63,733 nucleotides of DNA from Actinomadura kijaniata NBRC 14229 (GTDB lineage Bacteria > Actinomycetota > Actinomycetes > Streptosporangiales > Streptosporangiaceae), in contig NZ_BCQR01000054.1 in assembly GCF_001552175.1 (NCBI RefSeq), positions 1 through 63,733 on the forward strand. Reading direction: 5' to 3'. The position numbers and the translations under genes were made by a program. The notes below the pieces were generated by a model that worked only from the letters and a program-made list of their open reading frames with translations, searched no databases and had not been told where the DNA came from. This document shows positions 15,513 through 22,914 of this stretch, in pieces. Each line of letters starts with the position of its first letter. The first letter of the stretch is position 1.

Positions 15513-17257
15513 CCCAGCGGATCATTACCGACCGGTACCTCGACGACACCGGCTGGCAGGCGTTCGAGCGGGTAGTCGAGCGGCTGCTGCTGTGCCTGGG
15601 CTACACAGCAGTCCAGAGAGTCGGCGCGTCCGGCGACGGCGGCGCCGACGTCGTCGGTACCTTCCATGGGCGTCGCTGGCTCTTCCAGATGAAACGCTGG
15701 ACAAAGCCCATCGGTCCCGCCGCGGTCGCCGAGACGATCGCGGCATGCCAGCGCTATGAGGCGGACGTCCCCGTTCTGGTGAGCCTCAACGGCTTCCAGA
15801 CCGCGGTCCATGCTCAGCAGCGAGAGCTCGCCGCCCAAGGTATCCCGCTTCAGCTATGGGACCGCAGGGCGCTGAAGCGGCAGGCAGAGCGGGTCCCAGA
15901 GATCTCGGTCGCGAAACAGTTCCCCGACAGGTATGAGCTGCGCTCCTACCAGGCCCGCGCCGTTGACCGGATTACTGAGGAACTACTCAGCGGCGCCCGC
16001 AGCGCTCTGGTCGTCCTCGCCACGGGGCTTGGCAAGACCTTTGTCGCTGCAGAGTTCCACCACCGGTTCACCGCCCTCCGGCCAGGCTCGCGGACGCTCG
16101 TCCTCGCTCACCGCAACGAATTGGTCTACCAGCTCGAGCGGTCGTTCTGGCCGATGCTGCCCACCACCGCAGCCACTGGCGTGTGGAACGGGCACGAGCG
16201 TCCGGACCCCGGAACTCTGGAAAAGCTCGATGTCTTGTTCGCGTGCGTGGACAGCGTGGCCACTGCGGTCAGCGCGGGCCGCGACCTCCCAGATTTCAAC
16301 CTCGTCATGGTCGATGAGTGCCACCACCTCGGTATCCGCGCATATGACGCTGTCCTCAGCGAGTTGTCCGCTGGAGACGGTGGTGCTTTTCTCGTCGGCA
16401 TGACCGCTACCCCCTGGCGCCCGGACGGTACGGACCTGCGTCGCTGGTTCGACCACCCCGTCGTCGACATCGACCTCGTCCGAGGGCTCCGCGAGGGTTA
16501 CCTTTCCAACGTCGACTACCGGATGTTTACCGACAACATCAACTGGGATGCCCTCGCGCAGGGACTCTCCTCCAAGCACCCAGCCCTGTCACCTCGCGGC
16601 ATCAACCGAACCCTCTTCATCGAAGAATGGGATGACGCCGTCGTTGAACGCCTCGCTGAAGCGTGGCAGGAGCAGCCGAACCCACGCGGCATCATCTTCT
16701 GCGGGACCATCGACCACGCTGAGCGCATGGCCGCACGAATCAACGCCCTCGGGTTCACCCGCGCCGAGGTCATCGCTTCCAAGCGCGGCGACGGCAAGGC
16801 AATGGACGTTCCCACTCGCAGCCGCACCCTGTGGGACTTCGCCGACGGCAGGACCGGAATCCTCTGCGCCGTCGACATCCTCAACGAGGGCGTTGACCTG
16901 CCAGACGTCAACATCGTGGTATTTCAGCGGGTCACCCACAGCCGCCGGATCTTCGTCCAGCAGCTCGGGCGCGGGCTGCGACTCGCTCCTGGTAAGGACA
17001 AGGTCATAGTCTTGGACTTCGTTTCCGACATCCGCCGCTTCGCCGCTGGCCTGGAACTCCAGGACAAGCTCAGCAGCTCCGGCCCCGGAATGCCCCGGAT
17101 CAAACTCGGCAACAAGGTCAGCTTCATCAGGGCAGGTAGCGAGGACGCTCAAGGAGCGCAGTTCCTGCGGGAATGGCTGGGCGACCTCGAAGCCGTGCAG
17201 GACGCCGGCGAAGATGCGCATATCCTCAGATATCCGCCAACACCCCCTGCGCGCTGA
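15509..17257 (+). CDS. Mrr-like nuclease fused to SF2 helicase
   Basis: A 582-residue fusion. Residues about 10-130 form an Mrr_cat restriction fold (FERVVERLLLCLGY, GGADVVG, WLFQMKRW: a D...QxK active site). Then comes an SF2 helicase with the RSYQARAVDRI Q-like motif, Walker A ATGLGKT (171-177), DECHH (about 269), GMTATPWRPDG (motif III), GTIDHAERMA, LNEGVDLPDVN and QLGRGLR (motif VI). This resembles the helicase-nuclease of type I/III-like restriction and other defence systems. It has no separate specificity subunit. ATG 15509 overlaps the ATPase stop, so translation is coupled. Confidence 0.88.
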   Translation: MTQRIITDRYLDDTGWQAFERVVERLLLCLGYTAVQRVGASGDGGADVVGTFHGRRWLFQMKRWTKPIGPAAVAETIAACQRYEADVPVLVSLNGFQTAVHAQQRELAAQGIPLQLWDRRALKRQAERVPEISVAKQFPDRYELRSYQARAVDRITEELLSGARSALVVLATGLGKTFVAAEFHHRFTALRPGSRTLVLAHRNELVYQLERSFWPMLPTTAATGVWNGHERPDPGTLEKLDVLFACVDSVATAVSAGRDLPDFNLVMVDECHHLGIRAYDAVLSELSAGDGGAFLVGMTATPWRPDGTDLRRWFDHPVVDIDLVRGLREGYLSNVDYRMFTDNINWDALAQGLSSKHPALSPRGINRTLFIEEWDDAVVERLAEAWQEQPNPRGIIFCGTIDHAERMAARINALGFTRAEVIASKRGDGKAMDVPTRSRTLWDFADGRTGILCAVDILNEGVDLPDVNIVVFQRVTHSRRIFVQQLGRGLRLAPGKDKVIVLDFVSDIRRFAAGLELQDKLSSSGPGMPRIKLGNKVSFIRAGSEDAQGAQFLREWLGDLEAVQDAGEDAHILRYPPTPPAR

Positions 17258-17268
17258 ATGGAGACCAC

Positions 17269-17862
17269 ATGACTCCGAGCACATCCAGCCCTCACGACGC
17301 CTGGCACCGCCTCCGGTCTGAGGCCGTCCTGGCAGTAAAGGACCTCCTCAGTCGGCTGGAGTCCGACAACTCCTCCCAGGACATCTTCGACGTTTACCTC
17401 TATGCCAAGCGTGTCCTGGCCGATGCGATGGAGGTCCGCCTCAAGATTGACCTTGATCAGCCCTGCGACACCTTCCGTGACCTCAGGAGTCAGCTCCGCG
17501 GCATCATGGAGGAACGCTACGGCGGCCGTGTGCCAGACCCCTACCTGACCGTCCCATATGGTTCGGCGCTCCACGAGAAGCTGTTCCTCATCTTGCTCCA
17601 GCGCCAGGGCACTGAGGTCCCTGCCGCCCTGCTGCGGATCGTCAGTGGCGACTCGGTCCACACCGAGCGCCGCGTCCGCGAGCTCCGCGAACTTGGCCTG
17701 GACATCCGCACTAGAAAAGCCGCAGGAGCCGACACCTATCTGCTGGGCTCGCTCGACCTCGACGTGTCATTCATCCCCAAGATTATTGCTAACACAGCCC
17801 GAGGTAAGAAGCATCGGTTCATGGCCGAGGCGGAGCTTAAGGAGATCCTCGGGGCTGGGTGA
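17269..17862 (+). CDS. Unknown 197-residue protein with winged-helix-like C-terminus
   Basis: It starts 11 bases after the helicase stop and is the last gene of the operon. The N-terminal half is helical and acidic. The C-terminal half (VPAALLRIVSG, RRVRELRELGLDIRTR, YLLGSLDLDV) has the helix-turn-helix-wing look often seen fused to restriction endonucleases and HNH nucleases, where it reads DNA. No catalytic motif is seen. By position it could be the DNA-recognition subunit of the ATPase-helicase system; that is inference. Confidence 0.6.
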   Translation: MTPSTSSPHDAWHRLRSEAVLAVKDLLSRLESDNSSQDIFDVYLYAKRVLADAMEVRLKIDLDQPCDTFRDLRSQLRGIMEERYGGRVPDPYLTVPYGSALHEKLFLILLQRQGTEVPAALLRIVSGDSVHTERRVRELRELGLDIRTRKAAGADTYLLGSLDLDVSFIPKIIANTARGKKHRFMAEAELKEILGAG

Positions 17863-17887
17863 TCGGGCGGGATCTGCCTGCTGCGTG

Positions 17888-17951
17888 CAGGTCGCAAGGG
17901 AAGGCCATATAGGGCCGCCGAGCGCGGTCTTCCCTTGCGGCCTGCGACCTG
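17888..17951 (+). terminator. Imperfect hairpin terminator of the defence operon
   Basis: CAGGTCGCA plus AGGGAAG (17888-17903) pair with CTTCCCT (17929-17935) and TGCGACCTG (17943-17951). A 7-base bulge lies in the right arm. It begins 26 bases after the last stop of the + strand operon. Confidence 0.55.
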
Positions 17952-18045
17952 TCAGCTATTACGAGTTGGCGGCGTTGTAGCGTCGTAGCAAAATCGCAGG
18001 TTAAGGAGGGTTCGGGTGGTACTGGTGACGCTCGTGAAGAGAACC

Positions 18046-18080
18046 AGGTTCCAGGGGCCTCTATATGGCCCCTGGAACCT
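18046..18080. terminator. Perfect hairpin, bidirectional terminator
   Basis: A 14-bp perfect inverted repeat (AGGTTCCAGGGGCC at 18046-18059, complement at 18067-18080) has a 7-base AT-rich loop. It ends 5 bases from the methyltransferase stop on the minus strand and lies between converging operons. It probably stops transcription from both sides. Confidence 0.75.
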
Positions 18081-18085
18081 GCCGC

Positions 18086-19402
18086 CTAGCTGAAGAGGGC
18101 AGCCTGCCGGGCGAATATCTGGTTTCGCTGGTGCTCTTCCTGGCCAAGGAATGCTTTGAATTCGCCTAGCTTGAAAGCGGTATCTCCGTTTGATCGCTGG
18201 GTTTTTGTCAGCTTGAAGTCGCGGCCGAGGTGTGCGAGCCGACGCTCAACTTCTGGCTGCTCTAGCGGTGTTCCATTCTTGGCTAGCTTGACGACTAGCT
18301 GCTCTGTGGTGATCGGCCGCTTTTGGCTTCGCAAGATCTTGTAGACGGGATCGTGGACGACTTCGGCCTTCTCGACAAGGCCGTGCCTCTCGCCTTTCTT
18401 GAGGAGCGCATCCCTGATCGCTGCTCCGAGCGCCCTGGCAACGGGAGGAGGGAAAGCGTTCCCGATCTGCCGGTACCTGGATGTCTTGCCGCCGAGAAAT
18501 TCCCAATCAGAGAAATCCTCGCCGTACCAGCCTTGGATGCGGGCCACCATCTCGACGGTCAGCATCGGGTTCTCGACGCCCTTGACCCGTGGGTTAGTGG
18601 GGCCAGGCGGGTCGTCTGCCACACCCTTGGCATCGACGCCCATCGCTTCCCACGCCGCCTTTGCCCGGGTCGGTCCGAGATCGGCGCCGCCGTGCTTCTT
18701 GGAGCCGCCGACGATGGTGGGAGCGATGCCATCGGCTCGCTTCACCCACTCCTCGAGCTTCTCTTCGCTCCAGTTGCCCTGGGCCATCAGGTCTCGCAGC
18801 AGCTCACCGACGGTAGGAGGAGGCGTAGTGCGCGGAGTTGGCCAGTCGAAGTACTCGGCGTATTGCGGTTGCAGGGCGACCAAGATGAAGCGTGGGCGTA
18901 GCTGAGAGACGCCGAACTGGTCTGCCTGGAGGAGCCGCCATTCGGCGATGTAACCATAGTCCTGAAGCTGATCGAGGACATGCTGCCGGTAAGCGGTGAA
19001 CCGGCTGCCGCTTAGGCCTTTGACGTTCTCAAGCAGCAGAGCCTTGGGCTTCATCCGGCCGCACAGTTTGACTGCCCAGGCGAACAGGTCTCGCTCATCA
19101 CCAGCGCCCAGCTGCTTGCCGGCGATGCTGAACGGTGGGCAGGGGACGCCTCCAGCCAGCAGGTCCACGCCTCGATGCTCGTCTGGGTTCCAGACTTTGG
19201 GGTCGGCTACGTCGCCGACACGAACCGCGTCCTCGGCCTCCTTCTCGGTGTAGCCCAGAACCTTGATGAGGTTGTGCTGAAGAGTGCGAGCTGCGTTCGC
19301 GTCAAGTTCGACCGCGAGGCGATGCCGGAAGCCGGCACGTTCCAAGCCGAGTACCTGACCACCTGCTCCCGCGCAGATCTCGACGACCTCAAGATCTGAC
19401 AC
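18086..19402 (-). CDS. DNA (cytosine-5) methyltransferase of the NaeI-type R-M system
   Basis: A 438-residue C5 methylase. Motif I is EICAGAGG (8-15), motif IV is GGVPCPPFS with nucleophile C88, motif VI is LLLENVKG, motif VIII is SQLRPRF, motif IX includes MLTVEMVARIQGW and motif X is QIGNAFPPPVA. About 110 extra residues after motif X form a probable winged helix (RPITTEQLVVKLAKNG). I chose GTG 19402 because AGGAGG lies 5 bases upstream; ATG 19456 is the longer alternative. With the adjacent Vsr and NaeI-type genes it should protect the host DNA. By homology to NaeI the target would be GCCGGC (inference). Confidence 0.9.
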   Translation of the reverse strand: MSDLEVVEICAGAGGQVLGLERAGFRHRLAVELDANAARTLQHNLIKVLGYTEKEAEDAVRVGDVADPKVWNPDEHRGVDLLAGGVPCPPFSIAGKQLGAGDERDLFAWAVKLCGRMKPKALLLENVKGLSGSRFTAYRQHVLDQLQDYGYIAEWRLLQADQFGVSQLRPRFILVALQPQYAEYFDWPTPRTTPPPTVGELLRDLMAQGNWSEEKLEEWVKRADGIAPTIVGGSKKHGGADLGPTRAKAAWEAMGVDAKGVADDPPGPTNPRVKGVENPMLTVEMVARIQGWYGEDFSDWEFLGGKTSRYRQIGNAFPPPVARALGAAIRDALLKKGERHGLVEKAEVVHDPVYKILRSQKRPITTEQLVVKLAKNGTPLEQPEVERRLAHLGRDFKLTKTQRSNGDTAFKLGEFKAFLGQEEHQRNQIFARQAALFS

Positions 19403-19517
19403 TGCTGCCTCCTGGCGTCTGTCTGGTGTCTGTGAGCTGGGCGGGATGGAAGTCATACACAGTAGTCTCACGCATGACTGTCCCTGCCAAGCGAACTGAG
19501 TAAGTGATGGCATCATC
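19403..19517. promoter_or_regulatory. Divergent promoter region between methyltransferase and Vsr genes
   Basis: A 115-base gap between divergent starts must hold both promoters. AGTCAT (19451-19456) and ATGACT (19474-19479) form a short inverted repeat that could be an operator, but six bases per arm is weak. No separate controller (C) protein gene is visible. The methylase's own C-terminal helix-turn-helix-like segment could bind here (inference). Confidence 0.35.
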
Positions 19518-20021
19518 GTGTCTACTGAAGACAGCGACAGCCGACGGCAAGCTGCCTGGACTGCCGGGACCTACCCGCGCCCGGTAAGTGAAGGGCGCTC
19601 GCGGAACATGCGGGCTAACCGGCGTACCGACACCAAGCCGGAGATCGCCCTGCGCCGGGCGCTGCACGCTCGCGGCTACCGCTACCGGAAGGATCTTCGG
19701 CTCGATCTGCCTGACGGCGTGCGGGTTCGCCCGGACATCGTCTTTACCGCGCGCAAGGTGGCGGTGTTTGTTGATGGATGCTTCTGGCATGTGTGCCCTG
19801 AACATGGTCGTGAACCCACCAGTAACGAGTGGTACTGGACTCCCAAGCTGCGCCGTAACGTTGAGCGCGATCGAACCGCTGATGCCGCGCTTCAGGCTGC
19901 TGGCTGGAGGGTTGTGCGCTTGTGGGAGCACGTGCCCCTCCCTTCGGCCGTCGAAGTCGTGATGGATGCTGTCGGGCCAGCTTCCACGGAACGTGCTCGA
20001 GAAGTTACCGGAGGCGACTGA
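19518..20021 (+). CDS. vsr: Very short patch repair endonuclease (Vsr)
   Basis: A 167-residue Vsr nuclease nicks beside T:G mismatches that arise when 5-methylcytosine deaminates. Visible family features are MRANRRTDTKPE, the conserved ALRRALHARGYRYRKD, RPDIVFTARKVAVFVDGCFWH with the catalytic Asp, WYWTPKLRRNVERD and RVVRLWEH. It is transcribed away from the C5 methylase, its functional partner. GTG 19518 gives about 30 extra N-terminal residues; ATG 19608 is possible. Confidence 0.92.
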   Translation: MSTEDSDSRRQAAWTAGTYPRPVSEGRSRNMRANRRTDTKPEIALRRALHARGYRYRKDLRLDLPDGVRVRPDIVFTARKVAVFVDGCFWHVCPEHGREPTSNEWYWTPKLRRNVERDRTADAALQAAGWRVVRLWEHVPLPSAVEVVMDAVGPASTERAREVTGGD

Positions 20022-20097
20022 CAGAATGGAGGTGGCGAGAGGGCAGGTACCCGCTAACTGCACTCAGCTGCGACTTACGGTGATCAACCTCACGAGA

Positions 20098-21060
20098 TCA
20101 CTTGCGGACATCGGGTAGCACCGGAGCCATCTCCACAGGGTCCTCTGATGTGGCGACCACCCACCGCCGTCCATCTAGCACCACGGAAGGCGCGCCTTTG
20201 TGGCGATCTGTGTAGCTGGCGAGCCGGACGCTGACGAACTCCCCGGAACCGGGAACTGGAAGTCCAAGTTCCTCAGCGATCACGCCGTGGCTACTGTACT
20301 GGCCGAGGATGACGATCCCCTCGGGCTGGAGGCTGCTGCGTGATCCGCCGTTGCCACGTACCCGCTTCATGTAGTCGTCCTGCTGGGCGACGGTCGCTAC
20401 CACAGCTCGGCGGACGGGTCGCTTCTGAGCCAGCCGGAAGAGCATGTCAACACGCTTAGTTCCATGCCGTGAGCAATTAAAGATCTTGTCCACATCGGCG
20501 GGCGGGAGGCGCAGCAAGATGTTCTCAGGTAGCGGCCGATCCTGAAACAGCCAGTGGATAGCGTTGCGCCCCTCGGCGGAAAGGTTACGCTTGCTGTCCC
20601 GGTTGCCCTTTCCTGCAGTCAGGTGCTCTGGCCGCACTCGCACGAGACCTGCGGACCACTTCCCTAGGTCGTCGTTGGCCCACAGCCCGAGGAGAAGGTG
20701 ATCCATCGCTTCGGGCGGGATCATCCACCTGGCCTTGTCCTGGGAGAACTTGCAGTCCACATCGACACCGCAGATCGCGAAGTCCATCGCCTGGCCATCG
20801 GCGAAGCTGAACTCGCGCTGCAAGTTGATCTCGACGAGCGTGCCGAAGTAGGTCTTTTCTGTCTTGTAGAGCTGGCTCCACCGGTAACGGCCAGTGTGCT
20901 GGCCATCGAGGAGCATGTCGTACGTCTTGCGGATGACTCCCGCGATCCTTTCACCTTGGGGATCTAGGGACATGATCTGCTCGGCCACGAGGGAGAGCTC
21001 GGGATCGGCGGGAGTCTCTGAGGCAAACAGTGGCGGTTGGTCTGGTGGAGTAGCAGTCAC
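20098..21060 (-). CDS. NaeI-type (type IIE) restriction endonuclease
   Basis: At 320 residues it is close to R.NaeI in length. The catalytic set E77, D93, D102 and K104 (VDVDCKF) sits exactly 7 residues later than NaeI E70/D86/D95/K97 as I recall them. L50 corresponds to NaeI Leu43, whose change to Lys is known to give topoisomerase activity. The segment GQHTGRYRWSQLYKTEKT is the family signature. The C-terminal part (AQQDDYMKR, PEGIVILGQYSSHG) matches the effector-DNA-binding domain region. It is the last gene of a minus-strand trio, starting 9 bases after its neighbour. Predicted target GCCGGC. Confidence 0.9.
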   Translation of the reverse strand: MTATPPDQPPLFASETPADPELSLVAEQIMSLDPQGERIAGVIRKTYDMLLDGQHTGRYRWSQLYKTEKTYFGTLVEINLQREFSFADGQAMDFAICGVDVDCKFSQDKARWMIPPEAMDHLLLGLWANDDLGKWSAGLVRVRPEHLTAGKGNRDSKRNLSAEGRNAIHWLFQDRPLPENILLRLPPADVDKIFNCSRHGTKRVDMLFRLAQKRPVRRAVVATVAQQDDYMKRVRGNGGSRSSLQPEGIVILGQYSSHGVIAEELGLPVPGSGEFVSVRLASYTDRHKGAPSVVLDGRRWVVATSEDPVEMAPVLPDVRK

Positions 21061-21069
21061 GCAAGGAGG

Positions 21070-21522
21070 CTAAACGATCATCCCTTGCCTGCGACAGGCC
21101 GAAGGCGTGGCCGATGAACCGCCGTCAGCTGTGACCTGGGACCGTTGACGAGCCCAGATGCTCCTAGTCCAACTTTCCGGAAGGATCTCTACGACCATGA
21201 AGATGCCCGGGCCAGGCACCTCGCTGGTGCCCTCATGAACGGTGGCGTTGCCGTGGCCGTCGAGTTCCAGGCGGAGACCGTCGACGGTTAGAAGCGTCTC
21301 GCGGCCGTCGGGCTCGCGGTTGAGAACGCCCGACGGAACCTCGGACGCTGGGAAGGCTAGGGCGTCGCCGGTGAACGTGTTGAGAACGGAGACCGAGGAC
21401 CAGGGCTCCAAGCTGTCGGCTGTGATCTTCCCGGAGCCGGACATGGCGATGACCCGAATTCGGTGACGGGAATATGGATCTTGGCCGCTGCTGGAGGCGG
21501 AGCTGCCTGGGTTCGTCATCAT
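21070..21522 (-). CDS. Unknown protein upstream of the NaeI-type gene
   Basis: About 150 residues, beta-rich in its centre (SVLNTFTGDALAFP, LLTVDGLRLELDGHG, GPGIFMVVEIL). No signal peptide, membrane segment or known motif is visible. ATG 21522 or 21519 lies 12 bases after the end of the interrupted upstream gene, and its stop lies 9 bases before the endonuclease start, so these genes are co-transcribed. I do not recognise the family. A regulator or accessory protein of the R-M set is possible. Confidence 0.5.
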   Translation of the reverse strand: MMTNPGSSASSSGQDPYSRHRIRVIAMSGSGKITADSLEPWSSVSVLNTFTGDALAFPASEVPSGVLNREPDGRETLLTVDGLRLELDGHGNATVHEGTSEVPGPGIFMVVEILPESWTRSIWARQRSQVTADGGSSATPSACRRQGMIV

Positions 21523-21533
21523 CCCTCGTTGCG

Positions 21534-21995
21534 TCAGATCAAAGCTCGCTCGGCCCAAGTCGGAGGCCCTGGCCTGACGTTCTTCCAAGGGCCGACTGCT
21601 TCTACAGGGCCTTCGACGGGTTCCAGCTCTGCGATCCGGGCTATCCGGAGATCGTGCACTTTGGAAAAGAGCTGGACTGCCAAGATGCGCCGGAAGGTTC
21701 CTCCCGGGCGGCCAGTGAGTGCTGACCCCGCCAGGAGCACTGCTTCGGGGTTCAGGGGCTTCACCTGGTTAATGAGGTCGTCTGCTTGTTCGACGAAGGG
21801 AACACCCGAATCGTTGATGAAGGCGATCACTCCGTCGTGGCCGTAGGTATCGACCCCCGAAGCATGGAGCACAGCCGCCTGCTAGCCTGCGACCACAATG
21901 AGGCGTTCGGCGACCTCGTGGTTGCCCTGTGCGGCCTTGGCGACCTCGGTGCACACCCTGTCCAACACGCTGGCCAGGTGCTCGGGTGAGCTCAT
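21534..21995 (-). pseudogene. Unknown gene interrupted by an in-frame TAG
   Basis: From ATG 21995 the frame reads MSSPEHLASVLDRVCTEV through LIVVAG. It hits TAG at 21884-21882, then continues in the same frame for 115 codons (LHASGVDTYGHDGVIAFI, AVLLAGSALTGRPGG). Composition and codon use are alike on both sides, so one gene of about 153 codons with a nonsense mutation is the simplest reading. Alternatively GTG 21872 restarts a separate gene with a poor ribosome-binding site. It is the first gene of the NaeI operon; the IS982 element sits 12 bases upstream. Function unknown. Confidence 0.5.
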
Positions 21996-22006
21996 GGGAA
22001 CTCAGT

Positions 22007-22026
22007 CTAGATCGTTGATGGGAAAT
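22007..22026 (+). repeat. Left inverted repeat of the IS982-family element
   Basis: CTAGATCGTTGATGGGAAAT, identical to the reverse complement of 22879-22898. Confidence 0.9.
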
Positions 22027-22072
22027 TGCTGAACCGGGTGCGGGTATGGGGAAGGGCGCCCATGGTCGGTGT

Positions 22073-22867
22073 GTGAAGACAAACCTAGACGCCCTTCTGA
22101 CCGCACTCTACGTTCATCTGGACGACCAGGTCCTGCCCTGGCGGCAATCCTCGCCCCAGCGGGGCCGGCCCCGGACGCTGAGCAATGCCGAGCTGGTCTG
22201 TGTCGCGGTCGCCCAGGTGCTGCTGGGCTGTGATGCCAAGCGCCGCTGGCTGCGCCTGGCCCCGGCCCGGATCGGGCACCTGTTTCCCCGGCTGCCGTGC
22301 CAGGCCCAATACAACCGGCACCTGCGCACCCTGGGACCGGTGTGGGTGGCGGTGGCCTGCTGGCTGGCCCGCGCCACCCCCACCTGGCACGAGCGGCTGC
22401 GGCTGATGGATGGCACCCCGGTGCGCTGCGGCGCCTCTCGGGTCACGGCGAACCGCTCCAGCCTGGGTGAGATCGCCGGTTATGGCCACGACACCTCCCA
22501 CCATGCTTTCTACTGGGGTGCCAAGCTGATGCTGGTCACCATCGCCGAGAGGGCGGTGTGCGCCTTCAGCCTGGCCCACCCCAAGGAACTGGACGAGCGC
22601 AAACAAGCTGTGCATCTGCTGCATGTGCGCCCGCCCGCTGAGGGTCCGTGCCCGATCGTGTGTGACAAGGGCTTTGCCGGGGCGGGCATCGAGGCGGTCA
22701 TCTGGACGCTGAAGAACCAGCTGGGTCTGGAACGCCACCGCGCCCGCACCACCGACGGTTTGTGGACGCGCATCAGCCAGCGCATCGTGGCGCTCAACGC
22801 CGCCATCTGGCACAACTGGCTCACCAACCAGCCCATCAAACGATCACTGATCGCCTACGACCACTGA
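22073..22867 (+). CDS. IS982-family transposase
   Basis: About 264 residues. Family features are the opening KTNLDALLTALYVHLDD, RTLSNAELVCVAVAQ, LMDGTPVRCG with the first catalytic Asp, FYWGAKLML, IVCDKGFAG with the second Asp, and the closing AAIWHNWLTNQP, SLIAYDH. GTG 22073 matches the usual family start; ATG 22046 gives nine more residues. It is intact from end to end and fills the element. Confidence 0.88.
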   Translation: MKTNLDALLTALYVHLDDQVLPWRQSSPQRGRPRTLSNAELVCVAVAQVLLGCDAKRRWLRLAPARIGHLFPRLPCQAQYNRHLRTLGPVWVAVACWLARATPTWHERLRLMDGTPVRCGASRVTANRSSLGEIAGYGHDTSHHAFYWGAKLMLVTIAERAVCAFSLAHPKELDERKQAVHLLHVRPPAEGPCPIVCDKGFAGAGIEAVIWTLKNQLGLERHRARTTDGLWTRISQRIVALNAAIWHNWLTNQPIKRSLIAYDH

Positions 22868-22878
22868 CCAGCACCAAC

Positions 22879-22898
22879 ATTTCCCATCAACGATCTAG
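22879..22898 (-). repeat. Right inverted repeat of the IS982-family element
   Basis: Exact reverse complement of 22007-22026. It ends 16 bases before the start codon of the methyltransferase pseudogene. Confidence 0.9.
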
Positions 22899-22914
22899 TC
22901 GAGGGTGAGTGGGG

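Larger units (their letters stand above)
22007..22898 (+). mobile_element. IS982-family insertion sequence
   Basis: An 892-base unit (including CTAG at each end) with one transposase gene bounded by perfect 20-base inverted repeats. The outermost CTAG on both sides is self-complementary, so it may be a 4-base target duplication rather than part of the repeat. The element is complete and may be active. It separates the interrupted minus-strand gene from the methyltransferase pseudogene and probably displaced their divergent promoters. Confidence 0.85.
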
